Below the pieces are notes generated by a model. The model had not been told where the DNA came from. It was given only the letters and a program-made list of their open reading frames with translations, and searched no databases. Both the position numbers and the translations under genes were made by a program. Below are positions 1 to 11,899 of a DNA stretch of 64,000 nucleotides, piece after piece. Source of the stretch: Epiperipatus broadwayi (Eukaryota > Onychophora > Udeonychophora > Euonychophora > Peripatidae); assembly GCA_028023455.1 (NCBI GenBank), contig JAQFVV010006342.1:2749001-2813000 (forward strand). The letters run 5' to 3'. Numbering within the stretch: the first letter of the stretch is position 1; each line of letters opens with the position of its first letter.

Positions 1-969
1 TAGTCTAATTTATGCAAAAGTGAAAGATTTAATAAAGACATGAATGAATCTGTCTCTTGGCTGGAATCTGAAAAAAAAAAAATTTGTTTATGAATAATTA
101 GTTGCAATATTTTTGTTACATAATTTTAAATATGATTAGTTTACTCCAATTCATTCCATTAAACTTTTGTTTCTACTGAAATCATAATATGAATCTAATG
201 ACTATTTAGGCTAAATATAAATTACAAATATTCCTTAGATTCATTCTATGACCTTTAGCTATTTAACTTGTTCATTATATTCCACATTTATCTTATCCAA
301 GTAATATATTTCTTTACTTGCGGAATTTATAAATAATCTTACTATGAATATAATTCCCATTCCAATGTTTAATTTTGGTTTTAAGATTTGAATGAAATTT
401 ATTTGAAGTATATGTTCTGCTAACTTACTATGTCATTTTATTCCGTTTTGTATTTTAGTATTTAATTTTGAATATTACCAGTCATGTATTTCTAATAAAT
501 CATGGTTTGCCTTTATATTGAACCATCATCATCCATTCTGATCACAATAAATAAATTTTCCATGTGATGTGATGTATTGTGGCTTCTCCTTAAACGAAGT
601 CAAGAATATCTCAGCAATTATGCCCAGAGAAACCTGTTAGCCACTTTATTTTCCATTCCCCACTCTAAATTTTCCCATATTCTGCAATCAGAATAGATTA
701 AGTGACCAGTACAATATCTTATGTCTTTTATGTGTAAATAAACAGTTTTTTAAAAGACATAAGTTATTGTTAACTGGCTTTACATTTTATAATGCTTTAA
801 TCTGAAATACAAATAATAAATCGACATGTAATTAGTTCTAACATCACTAATATGGTAATAAATCTTTTAAAATATTCTTGGAAATACAAATTGCTCCGCC
901 ATAACCTTTCACAAATCCTTATTGAATAAAAGTTATAACGGCATTTTTACAATGAAAAGTTCAACTTAC
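1..969 (-). other. DNAAF1 intron 8 (partial), with a dispersed-repeat fragment
   Basis: This is AT-rich non-coding sequence that runs off the left edge. Around 520-700 it matches 15010-15180: both have the GTGATGTGATG and GTGGCTTCTCC motifs and a CCTGTTAGCCA segment, so this is a copy of an unclassified dispersed repeat. No exon was seen. Confidence 0.55.
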
Positions 970-1031
970 TGACGAAGTACTGTCACCAGGGTCTCCGGGT
1001 GCCAACCACTCGTCTGGATGTCTAATAGTAA
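970..1031 (-). CDS. DNAAF1: DNAAF1 probable coding exon 8 (last one in the window)
   Basis: This is a 62 nt candidate exon. An acceptor ending TTTTATAG precedes 1031 and a strong donor GTAAGT follows 970. With the G from exon 7 it reads V-TIRHPDEWLAPGDPGDSTSS in frame and ends in phase 0. It is conspicuously GC-rich against the AT-rich background. A second possible acceptor 10 nt further in gives another open frame, so the exact 5' edge is less sure. The rest of the gene continues beyond position 1. Confidence 0.68.
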
Positions 1032-3861
1032 CTATAAAATAAAATTAAATATATAACTGGTTATTTATTTGATAAAAAAATAGATTAATAAAATATAAGT
1101 TTAAAAATAAAAAGATAATCTGATTTTATTTTTTTTTAACAATAGTTAATTTACAGAATTCGATTTTTCTCTTGTATTAATTTTTTTTAATGCTTTTATT
1201 CAACTTAGAAACTCTGTTTAGTTGAATTTTCATAATCAATTTTTAATATACTTTTATTAAATGAATTTCTTCAAATTTTATATATGTTACAAATCAATAA
1301 CAATGAAATACAGCATTTCAGAACTGTTCATTTGATATTGGTTCAATATGATATGCGAAATGGTGGTATTTTTTTTTTAAAAAAAGCTTTCACTGAAAAA
1401 TGTTAATGGTCAATTAAAATAGAAGTATTGATTTATGTTTTGTTTAATCAAAATTATAACGTTTTTGTTGTGTATTCGGCTATGAAGCTGACTGCCAGCA
1501 ATTACTACAAAATTATAAATTACCAAAACATTATTAATAACAATTAAATATATTTATTTACATATTATACATACACATAAATTAAGGGTTAACTGAGTAG
1601 CAATCATTTTTTTTATTTACACATAATAAAATAGTCCTCGATTTAAAGTTCTACCTTCACTGCCCGTATCGCCACTGAGTAACTAATCCTGTCACTATAC
1701 TAGTGCTAGCATTAAATGAATACTAAAGCTTATACTCACAGTTATTTTACAAAAACACAATCCTATCTGAGTCTTCTCAGGCATATGTAAATAATAAAAG
1801 GCTGGTGCAGTCTATTAACATTTTCCCTAGCCAGCTATCTTTAACCTTCTGAGGCACATCTATCATAGAAAAGTCAGGGCACTTTTCCCTCAGTTTTTCT
1901 CAAGGTCCTTATAACAACCACGACATAAACAATAGCAGCTGAGAAAAGCTGTGACAAAACTCTTTAGTGCACACTATTTATACTCCTTTTTTCCTTACTT
2001 GATATCATTAATAAATTCCTAACATTCCAATTGGCTAATGCATCTTTACAATGATGATTAGGATCCAGCTTTTAATTACATTCATATTCCTTAGTAATTA
2101 GCTTTGAATATTTTATCTGTTTGCTTCTAAAAGTAGTTTAATGTTTGATTTTAAACAATACAATAGTTTTCTCTGTCTCTTAAAACCATTAGTTATATCT
2201 GGCCTTGAAATTAACAACTTAGTTTATCTTTCGGCAATCCTTTTGTAGAATGCTTTTAACTACGATCTTCATCTGTTTAATTTAACTGCCAACAATTTTT
2301 CTTTGTTGCTATTAATCCTAAACTAAAATTATCTAAAATAAAGTTTCTTTATTTTTTTTACCGGATCTATTTTCCATTTCTTTTTAAACCTTTTAGCAAT
2401 CTTTTTTATTGCTTTTAAAACTTAGATATGTATTTACATTTCGTTATTATTTTTCTCTGGAATAAACTTAGCTTTATGACTTATAACTATCAAGTTACTA
2501 AAACCTATATGTATATTCTGCAAAATATAGCAGTTTTTTTTTTTTTAATTTATATATTTCCATGAGCATTTCTGCTTTGGAAGTCTTTTAGTATTTTTTT
2601 TCTGCAATTGCACAGGTTTATGCTCTCTTTCATTTCTGTTTCCCAATTCATCTTTGCATTTTCATTTTTTGTTTTAAATTCCAGCATTGTCTGTTCTGGC
2701 CAAAAGCATTTTGTGTAAATAACTAAAGCTTTCTTTATCAAAATGAAAACTTATTAGGGTATAGACTTTGAATTATCTGCATTTGGTATCTTCTATTAAT
2801 AATTTTACCTTTCTATCTGATACATCCTTATTCTTCACAATTTCTTTTTTCATTTTTTATTTATAATAAATTCCAATTCACTTGTGTTCCCAATATTTAT
2901 ATCTTTGTAGTAAAATATATGTCTACTTTTAAATCAAATGTCTATTCATTAACTTTACAAAGTCTATCAATCTCGCATTTATTATTAAATAGTTCTTTAA
3001 TTCATGCAATGTTCCTTCACTTGAAACTGATCCACAGTTGTATCTAAATAAAAGTTCATCATTAAATGGTAGAATAACTTTTAATACCTTCAGTTGCTTA
3101 ACAAATGTCTTGGCTGATGACTTTAAATTATGTCTTGGCTGATGACTTTAATAATTTATTTTTCATGATTAACAGAGGCAAAACTCTCCATACAGCAGTG
3201 CCAGCCAGAATAATCAATGGATGCAGGAAGGTTTGTGCATAAAATCTATCTAATGTCTATTCATCCAATATCCCCAGACTAGTTTCTAGCTTGTGGCTTT
3301 CATCAAAGCCTTGGATCAGAGCACTGCATCTAAATCTTAGGATCTAATGCAACTCTTTAGCAGCCACCTTTTATCTTTTTAGTTAACTATAAAACATGAT
3401 AATGTTTTCATTGAACTCAGTTCAGAATTTATATATTTTGGTTTTTTTAATAACCATAGTCATAATTGCAAATACTAAAGACATTCAGCAATTATATACA
3501 CATCTTACTTACAAAACAATGCAACTAATGTCTCATTTCTCAGGCATCTGAGATGACCGTGATATTGGTCTTAAAATCTAAGTCAAAACTCCTTATTATG
3601 AATGTTGGTGAAAAGTATATCTGGGTCATTTACCATAGGAACAATCCCAGAATTATAATAGCTGCAATTACATCATGTATGGAAGGAACCTTAGGACTTT
3701 GTCCTCAGATCTTTTAAGGGCCCAGAGAAGAATCAAAATAAATCCCTTTCAATTAACACAAACATCTTTTTACAATATTATGTGTATCACCTTCATAAAA
3801 TAATGACATTTACACATTTTCTATCTTGCTAATATTAAATTATTGTAAGATCATTTCCTAC
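1032..3861 (-). other. DNAAF1 intron 7
   Basis: The intron is 2.8 kb. Most of it is AT-rich with no recognisable content. A pyrimidine-rich stretch at about 2340-2900 has the strand bias often left by old LINE ORF1 or poly-purine sequence. A foldback-family repeat lies at 3174-3475, and an 18-22 bp direct duplication (GTCTTGGCTGATGACTTTA) occurs at about 3108-3150. Confidence 0.6.
3174..3475 (+). repeat. Foldback-family repeat, single unit
   Basis: This is one unit of the high-copy family found at eight sites in the window. Landmarks in order are GAGGCAAAACTCTCC, CAGCAGTGCCAGCCA, AATCAATGGATGCAGGAAGG, GTTTGTGCATAAAATC, CCCCAGACTAGTTTCTAGC, GAGCACTGCATCT, and AATAACCATAG at the end. It has no coding capacity. 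Confidence 0.8.
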
Positions 3862-4116
3862 CTTCTGGCATCAATTCTTTCTTTTTACTAAAAATCCCTT
3901 CTTTTGTATTTTGAAGATAGGTGATTTGATCATTTTCAGGTTCATAATATGTACCTACATCCATGCTTGCATTAGGTCCACGTCGCTCACCGTATTGCCT
4001 GATCATATCATTTAATTCTTCATCAGTAATATCTTGGGTTAATGAAAAGGAACTACTGGAACTTGGCTGATCATCGGAAGCAGATTTTTCTGCATGCTGA
4101 CGTATTTGAGTCAAAA
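3862..4116 (-). CDS. DNAAF1: DNAAF1 coding exon 7: acidic, low-complexity C-terminal part
   Basis: The exon is 255 nt, with acceptor AAATCTTAG and donor GTAGGA. It begins LTQIRQHAEKSASDDQPSSS, directly continuing the helical region (vertebrate ALAMIKQRAEERK). A Ser-rich run and an acidic stretch (TQDITDEELNDMIRQYG) follow, then a segment ending KKKELMPE. This part is expected to be disordered and varies widely between species, so only the first 15 residues can be matched to the family. The phase on both sides is correct. Confidence 0.87.
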
Positions 4117-4469
4117 CTAAGATTTCAAATAAGATATATTAAAATAAAGTTGAAGCTATGGTTTATAAATGTAAAATACATATAAACAGCCCATGATTAT
4201 CAATATCAAGAATCTTCAATTTGCTATCAAATGATCACCTTTTTCTTATAAATAAAAGCTTGCATTGACAGCAGATTGAAAATTCTTGGCACTGATAAGG
4301 ACTAATTACTTTCATGCAACATATATAAATATATGAATTAGTGTGTGCATGTTTTAACTGACATATAAGTAAATATTTTTAAGCATATAAAAAGAAAAAT
4401 GAACAGATTATGAAATTAAAGACCATTGGTTGACTTTTCGATTAAAATGTAAGAAAAATATAGTCTATA

Positions 4470-4680
4470 CCTAAACTTCATGCCTATGGTGGACTCTATG
4501 GCTCAAAGTGCATGGATTGTAGCCCAGTTCTGTCATTATTGGTGCTTGAACTTTTTATGAAATCCTGAGAAATTATTTGATCATTTTGCCCTGCATGTCT
4601 TTGTCCAATGGTAGACTCTAAAAGTCAAGATCCGTGGATCATGGCCCGTCTCTAACCATTTCCATTCATTGTGAACTTCA
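4470..4680. repeat. Degenerate tandem pair, about 120 bp apart
   Basis: Two related blocks carry a (T/A)GGT(G/A)GACTCTA motif followed by a GTGGAT or GTGCATGGAT motif and a TAGCCC/TGGCCC motif. They look like two decayed units of a longer satellite or element. No function is apparent. Confidence 0.45.
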
Positions 4681-4769
4681 TGAAATGTTATCAGTAACAA
4701 TGGATAAATATAACTACACCTAGATTAAAAACACAAAACGAAGATTGTAATAATATGGTAGAAATAACT

Positions 4770-5010
4770 TTTGTGATAATTATTCAAACCAATTTATAAA
4801 TCATAATACATCCACATATAGATCATAATGGGTTATTCTCTTTATTTGACTTTTTCTGCAGAATGTTATCTTCTGAAATATTTCCTCATCATATCTAATT
4901 ATAAATATTTAATGCATTCTATTCTCTGCCCTATCTTCCCAATAAAAATAATCAACATTGCACTTAAATGGGATCCAAAGCTTTCTCAAATTCATTGCAA
5001 AACAAACAGT
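4770..5010. repeat. Dispersed repeat, second copy at 31280-31500
   Basis: Shared order of motifs: ATTCAAACCAATTTATAAATC with CATAATACAT, an AGATCATAATGGG/AGAGCATGTTGAT block, then AAAATAATCAACATTG. The copies are diverged by eye. An open frame of 71 codons over 4828-5043 is inside this repeat and is not treated as a gene. Confidence 0.5.
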
Positions 5011-6097
5011 TCTATTTCTTGTTTTGCAAATCCAGTTCAATGAAGATGTGATTTTATAATAATGGATTCTATAGTATGACATCCACTAAAATTAAGAACC
5101 TATTTATTGGTCTTAAATCTTGTCGTTGCATTTTGAACATTTTATAGAACATTCTTAAATTAAATTTTGTAATATCTTTATATTGTATTGACAGGAAATG
5201 AAAGTCTCCCATTCAATTAATAAAATAATGATTTTATTTGCAGCTAATTTAGTTGTGACAATTACTTCACTGTAATGAAATATTCTATATTTTAACCTTG
5301 GGATTTGCATTGGATCTCAAGTCCACCTTTCTACTTGTAAAGTTTCCAAGGTATTTAAACTGGTTTATATTCTCCAGTCAATGACCATCCAAGCTGAAAG
5401 TTGCTGAAGATTTTTCTTCCTTCACTGACTGATTAACAGTTTGACTGTTTTGAACATTAATTACTAAATTAGTCTCTTTACGTTGCATTTTGCAGGTCAT
5501 CCTTTGAAATGGTAAAAATAGCACTATGATGCTCAAACTTTTATGAACTCCCAAGCAATCCATAAACTTCATTATTTATTAATTCTTACAGATTAGTCTT
5601 GTCAGGCAAACAGTAGAAGAAGCTAATATTTAAATCTATCTACAAATCATCTAGAAATCACGTGATATTTTCATAAATGAAGAAAATTTCTCATTACAAT
5701 GTTATCATCAATGTTTTTTTAAATCAAGCAGATCTAATTTTAAAAAGTTACTTAAAATTTGGAATTAATTCAATTAAAATTCCTAATTCTGATTAAATTA
5801 TTAATATCTCAATCATTAGGCAGAGAGATACTTCAGAAATAAAGAATCAGGTAATATATAAAAAAAACAGAGGTTAAAACAGAAGAAAACTTAAAGTAAT
5901 ACAAAATCCGCTTCAAGAAACATCCATAACATAAAGATTTTAACTCAAGATTGGTGAGAATATTGGGAGCTGAAATGAGTCATCCCAATCCTTATTATGG
6001 TTTAATATACTTAATCTGTTAAAGACATGATGCAAGTATTATTTATACTATGTAAGTGTTTGTATGTATAAAATTGGGTTCTCATCTTATAGCTAAA

Positions 6098-6240
6098 GAC
6101 GCCACTCGATGGCACCATTTTCGCGCTAAAACACATAAAAATGCCGTTTCCGCAGCCGACACGTTCGAACCCGCGTTTTCTATAATACAACTTTTCTGTT
6201 GTGCTACAGATTGCAGGCCGCTATGTCACATCGCAAGTCA
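6098..6240. mobile_element. Fragment of hAT-like non-autonomous element
   Basis: This is about 140 bp matching the left end of the element at 11900-13017. Both share CACT(C/G)GATGGC, TTTTCGCGCTAAAACA, TTCGAACCCGCGTTTTC, TATAATACAACTTTT and GCAGGCCGCTATGTC. The block is strikingly GC- and CpG-rich for this window. Its minus strand carries GGGTTCGAA, close to a pol III B box, and ATAGCGGC, loosely like an A box. The left 35 bp of the full element are poorly preserved and the right end is absent. Confidence 0.65.
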
Positions 6241-7053
6241 AAGTATAACTTTAAAATATATTTATATAATACCAGTTTTCCATGAGAAGGTCATTTGCAT
6301 ATTCATTAAGATTAATTAAATTATAAGTTTTTAGTTTAATATTATTTTTGATTCCAGTTTATTTATCCAGTTTTTATAATGTATCACATATTAATGAAGT
6401 TTAGTCTAATTAATGGATATGGATGATAAATAATTGTTACTACTGGGGGTTCTAAACATAACAATTGATAATAAGCAACATATAAAGATATCCATCACCA
6501 CAAACCATGATGTATTATAAGGTTATAATGTTATTTATGCAGGCTGTTTTTATAAAGAGACAGATGAAATAAGATTATAATTAGCATTTATGGCTTGAAT
6601 TACTTCATAATAGTAAATGAAACAAAATAACTGCTGTAACTTTTATTCAAAATAAACGCTGGAATGTAATGAATTTTCAAATTTGTAAAATAAATATAAA
6701 AATTTTTTTTATGAATAAATCAATAGTAATAACAGATCTTTTTCAACATAATTTTAGCAATTAAAAGAGTTTCATTTACAAGATGATTATAATGAAGTGA
6801 AACATGGCTTTTCTTTAATCAAAGTCAGAAATCATCTGTGGTGACTGTCACCAAAGAAAATTAAAGCCATCATATATCTACTTTTGTGATTTTTTAAATT
6901 TCTGACAAAGCAAAAAAAACTACTCACAAATTTTTACAAAACTGAATACACTGCCATCTAGTGATAATGATTTGTTATAGAAATGTTAATGTTATATTTA
7001 CTATTAGAATAATAAGCTGATTCAGACAAATTTTACAGAAAGTCAAATATTAC

Positions 7054-7139
7054 CATTAATACTGTCTTGTATTTGACGTCTTTCTTTATTTATCCACATT
7101 TGGCGCTCTTCTCTTTCTGCCTCAATACCACCTCTAATC
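7054..7139 (-). CDS. DNAAF1: DNAAF1 coding exon 6: charged helix after the LRR cap
   Basis: The exon is 86 nt, with acceptor TTTTTTAG and donor GTAATA. It encodes IRGGIEAEREERQMWINKER followed by RQIQDSIN. This is the basic/acidic helical segment that follows the cap in DNAAF1 (vertebrate ARGGY.AEKEER..W..RER.KI.DSIE). The split Trp before it and the split Val after it both fit the neighbouring exons. Confidence 0.93.
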
Positions 7140-7214
7140 CTAAAAAATTATTAAAAACACATATACTTGAAGCTATTTTAAAAAGCAATAATTATTATAA
7201 AACAATCAAATAAA

Positions 7215-7337
7215 TATGCTCGTAATATTTTTTTTATGTCAAAGCGTTGACCGGGAAGCAAACCTGAGCCCAGCTGCTTGGAAGGCAGCTACGCTAACCG
7301 CTATGCCACCAACGGTTGACTTATGCTCATAATATTT
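7215..7337 (-). mobile_element. tRNA-derived retroposon with target-site duplication
   Basis: This is the whole inserted unit, including both 16 bp target duplications (15 of 16 identical). Between them lie only the tRNA-Gly-like sequence, a short 3' extension and an A8 tail. No SINE body beyond the tRNA part is visible. Confidence 0.7.
7244..7315 (-). pseudogene. Retroposed tRNA-Gly(UCC) pseudogene
   Basis: On the minus strand this 72 nt sequence folds as a tRNA: acceptor CCGTTGG with TCAACGC, A box TGGCATAGCGG, and anticodon loop CTTCCAA giving UCC (glycine). Defects: C1-C72 mismatch, a mismatch in the T stem, and the invariant T-loop bases C56 and A58 replaced (GGTTTGCTTCC). It is followed by GACAT and a run of eight A. 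It is flanked by a near-perfect 16 bp direct repeat, TATGCTCGTAATATTT at 7215-7230 and TATGCTCATAATATTT at 7322-7337. The A-tail plus target duplication shows LINE-mediated insertion, so it is a tRNA retropseudogene or a minimal SINE rather than an ordinary tRNA gene. Confidence 0.8.
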
Positions 7338-8104
7338 CAAATGACCTCCTTACCTAATAAAATGATGAATTGTACATATAAAAATAAAATTAAAAAAAAA
7401 AATCAGTGTAATGAATAAAAATATATATATTTATAATAAATAAGTCACTAACCTTTGAATTGTAAATTTATTTTTACTTTTAAACTAACCTTGAGATATA
7501 TGTTAAAATAATCTTTTCCCATCCCCTCTCTCTTTATTATACTCTTTTATTTAACTTATTCGGGTTTTTATTTGTCTAGATAAATAAAATCTTGTTACTC
7601 AGTTTTTCATCCACTTCCCAATTTTTGATCTAGTTGAAATTTTATATAAATATGTATTTCTGATAATATGTTTAAAGTTTGTAAACAATTTTAGCAAAAA
7701 AATTAAATTTTTAATGTTATATGTGGTACTGACGTATACTAATATTACATTATATCTAAATTTTCTTTATTTCTAATTTCTGGAACTATATAAATTTAAA
7801 AAGTAGAAAATAAAAAAAAATATTTTAAAGAAACATATATTTATTACAAAAATATGCACTAAAAAGTTAAAAAATTAAATTTTCTTCAGTTTTCACAATA
7901 CTCTTATAAAATGGACTACAGAATATAAAATTAAAAATGTTAAATAGAAGCCGCATGCTTTTACTTTTAGTTCCGTAATTCCCCCTATAAAATATAAAAG
8001 CTGAAGAAAATTTATTTTTCACTTTTAACGTAGTTTTTTAATGAATAAAAGCATTTCTTTATTTTTTTTATTCCAATACACATCCATTATAAATAGAAAT
8101 CTAT

Positions 8105-8390
8105 TTCTCCTACTGCAATTCTGCCACCTGGTGGAAACTTGAAAAATCAATAACTACCTGATAGTAACTTAATAAATCATATCCATATTCCCAAACTAGT
8201 TTCTAGCATATGGCCTTCATCAGTGAGGAGTTCTGGATCAGGATCTAGTAAAAGATTTTGGGGATATAATGACCTTTTTTTCTCCAGCAGCCATAATTTG
8301 CTTCTTTTTTACTATTGAACTATAAACCTGAAATTCAAAAGCATCTTAATGTTTACAATCTAAACCAACTTCTTTGCATAGTAATTTAAA
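8105..8390 (+). repeat. Foldback-family repeat, old diverged unit
   Basis: Recognised by CTGCCACCTGGTGG near the start, CCCAAACTAGTTTCTAGC, GGCCTTCATCAGTGAGGAG and CTCCAGCAGCCA. The family's left end (GCAAAACTC) is lost. Confidence 0.6.
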
Positions 8391-10821
8391 AGCAAAGGTC
8401 GTGATCTTTTGTTGGTGTAATACTTTTTTTTTATTTTTTGAAGATGAAGGTAACCTTGAGTTAGATCCTTAATTTAATGTAAGTTTCTATTCTCCAGATT
8501 ACAGCTGAATGATATCTAATGGGTGACCTTATTATGTGGTTCCTAATAATCAGAGATGATTGGAATCATAATCAAAACTATTATTATTCAAGTGCAAAAT
8601 GACATAAACAATTCTGGTACAAAATTAGAGTGTGCTCATGACTATTTTGAATTCTAAGGTCTGCACAAAATCACTTCTGACACACCCAAGCAATAAATGA
8701 TATTGACTAATCCATGTGATCACAATATGACCATTCATTACAAAATCGCAATTTACATCAATTAAAAAATTAAAGTGCAAATTTCATAAGGACCTCATGT
8801 AATCAAGAGTATAGATCCGATATCTACGTCAGAAAATCAAATGTCAACAATACTATTTTTTCTTCATTTTTTTCTAACTACATGTAACAAAGGAAGCATG
8901 CAACATCACAAATTCTTTCTGGTAAGAGAAAACCCAATTAATTATAAAATTAATATGCTTTCTTTCAACATGTGATTATAGGCATATATTGTAATAAAAT
9001 TTGTATTTTAGAAGAAGTAAGTTGGTTTGATCAGACTTCTGCATTTTATGGACAATATGAAGTATTATCGAAAACATCCTTCCCCCTTTCCACATACTTT
9101 CTTTGCGCTGTCATTATTATAATAAAATTTATACTTTAAAAGTTATATGTTTTTAGTATTTATACTGTGCTCACCACCATTTTGATTTCTAAGGACCACC
9201 CAAAAACATCACTGACACATTCTAGCAACTCTGTATGGATTATTCTATGTTGTTTATCACTTGGATGTCTCAGCTGTGGTTTTGGGATGGCAGTTAGTGT
9301 AGTCGAAACTAGCACTCAAATTCCTTTAGAATAACTAGTAATAACCACTTAAATTCAATTTTCATCTTCAATTAAGCTACTAGCCATTGTAATATAATAT
9401 TATGAGAAATGATTTAAATTTTCAGAAGCAATTCTCTTCACTCTACATCAGAGCCATCTAGTGAAATTTAAACAATCATTAAGCTGTATATGATGATAGT
9501 CTTTTGACTGAGGATTTATTACATCTAACATCTATCTTTAATTTTTCTATTATCAAGTTAAGAGCCTGAAATTTAAAAAAAAAAACATTCCTAAAGTTTT
9601 AAATAGATGCCAAATTATTTGTAGAGTTATGAAAAATGAAATTAGCATAGTTTAATGTATATGTAATTAAGAATAAACAAAGATAATAAATCATCCTCCT
9701 ACAAGTTACGACTTAAAATCACTCTAAATGTTGAACAAAGGATCAAGAATAGAAAATGTTTAATTTAAACGTTATAACTAAGAATAATAAACTACTCTCT
9801 TTCAGGCTGTGAAGAGATAACACTGTATATTTAGCAAGTGTCAAAAATTGAACAGAAGCATCTATTCTTTAACCTTTTGTTATTAATAAGCTTATCCTTG
9901 CAAATAATAATGGAAATTTGTTCTCAATTTACCAGCCAGATGAGAAATATGGCTTTGGTAATTATTAAACTAATGACCAATTAGATAAAGATGTAAACAA
10001 TATCTTAATAACCTTAATTATAATAATCAAGCAGAAGTTAATTGCAATCACAAAATTAGTATAGTAAATTTAAGACATAATTAACAGTTTATTTAATAAG
10101 GATCGAGAATACATTGAACTATCTGGTCAAGACTAGTAGAACCAGGATGAACTTAATATAGCAGCCAAATGAAAATATGATATTAATAATTAATATCATT
10201 TTTGGATAACTGGTTATCTGGTTGATGTCTAATTTCATTCTGATCTTCCATAAGTATTGGCAAAGGTAAACTTATTAACATTAAAAGCTAAAAAAATAAA
10301 TGAATTCATTCTATTCTAGACCCTTTACTAAGATTCTTAATTTTATATAGATATGACCCTTGATCAGTAATTACATATTTAGTGATCACAGTATTATTCC
10401 ATCTTTAATCATCTTTCAGCTAGAATGGTTAATACTGGCAACACATCATGTTTTTCCATGCTTAACTATATAACCTGAAAGCATATCTTAAGAATAAACA
10501 GAAAAAATCAATTCAAAATACAATAACTGTTTTTTTTTACTTTTTAAGACACCCCCCCCCCATTTTTCTTGATTTGCTAAAAGTTTAAAAAGAAAGGATT
10601 TAATTTTGATTGTAATTTTCTATTAAAATTCTTAACATTTTTAGAGATAATTCAAATGTGAAGTTTTTTTAGAAGTAAATATCTTTTTTTTTTTTTACTC
10701 TTTATAATAAATTAATGATTAGATAAGATTCTTTATTTTTAAAAAATACAACGACTATCATACTTTTAAACACTGTATTAAAATTATTCTATTCTTTATA
10801 TATATATACATCCATGTTTAA

Positions 10822-11436
10822 AACAGGAAAAACTCTACACATATTGCCACTCAATGCAAGCCAGGGTAATCAATTGATGCCAGAAGGTTTGTGTATAAAA
10901 TCCCCATCTAGTAGCTATTCATACAATATCCCCAGGCTAGTTTCTGGCTTGTGGCCTTCGTCAGTGAGGAGCCTTGGATCTGAGAGCACTGCACCTAGAT
11001 CTTAATGCAACTTCCCAGCAACCACCTTTTATGTCCATTTAACTACAAAACTATGAGTCTTAAACTGAAAACACCTTAATGTTTTCGATCCAAGCCCACT
11101 AGCTTATATGGTCATATGGGTCTGAACCCAGTTCAGTACCCATACATTTTGGTGTCTTTGGTTCTTTAATAACCATAGCCATCACTTTTATTAGGCAGGA
11201 TTGGTTTTAAGCCAATAAACATCACATGATCACCATTTCTTATGCTCGCTCTTAATTGTTATTTAAACAGGCAAAACTCTCTATACGTATTGCCACTCAG
11301 TGCAAGCCAGAGTAATCAATGGATACCAGAACACTTGCACTGGGTGGCAATATGTATATTTTTACCTGTTTCAATAACAGTTAAGAGCGAGCATAAGAAA
11401 TGGTGTTCATGTGATGTTTATTGGCTTAAAACCATG
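10822..11436 (+). repeat. Foldback-family: full unit joined to an inverted half unit
   Basis: A near-complete plus-strand unit (10822-11245) runs from AGGAAAAACTC to CATCACATGATCACC. A second begins at 11268 (AGGCAAAACTCTCTATACG) but turns back on itself at about 11330. The segment 11200-11436 is a palindrome with arms of roughly 105 bp, both carrying ATGCTCGCTCTTAA or its complement, around a short loop. Open frames here (10814-11005, 11242-11466) are repeat sequence, not genes. Confidence 0.8.
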
Positions 11437-11899
11437 TTTTGTAATCAATATTGTGAGATGTTCTGAATTATAATATCTAAGTATAATAGTTAAGATATAC
11501 TTTATGTATATGCTATTTCTGTGACCAATCATAAAATAGCTTATCTATAATTTTGAATCGATTTACATATTATTTTATGCAGCTATTGTTCGTTTCCAGT
11601 AGTCTCAACAAAAATAGATTGTGTATAATCTAGTATAGATTAAAATTTATCTGTATCTATTTATTTTATATGATAAGTTGTGTTTCTTAGAATACACTTA
11701 TTTCCATATTTAGGAAGCAAAAGAATTAATAATGATATTCATAACAGCCATAGTAAAATAGTGGTTATTATGAAAATTCATTATTATGGTTAATATTTTG
11801 TTTTATTTATTTATTATTATAATTAGTTTATAAAACATATTTTATAAGATAAATAATGGGATTGTGTTTTTTTAATAAATTATTTTAAAAAATAAAAAT

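Larger units (their letters stand above)
4117..7053 (-). other. DNAAF1 intron 6
   Basis: The intron is 2.9 kb. It holds a degenerate two-copy repeat at 4470-4680 (GGTGGACTCTATGGCTCAAA versus GGTAGACTCTAAAAGTCAAG). A dispersed repeat at about 4770-5010 recurs at 31280-31500. A fragment of the hAT-like family lies at 6098-6240. The rest is AT-rich and unremarkable. Confidence 0.6.

Noticed and set aside
7244-7315. Functional tRNA-Gly gene
   Set aside because: Broken invariant T-loop bases, acceptor mismatch, A-tail and target duplication point to a retropseudogene.
10551-10560. C10 run, and similar G/A/T homopolymers elsewhere
   Set aside because: Ordinary simple sequence; no feature attached.
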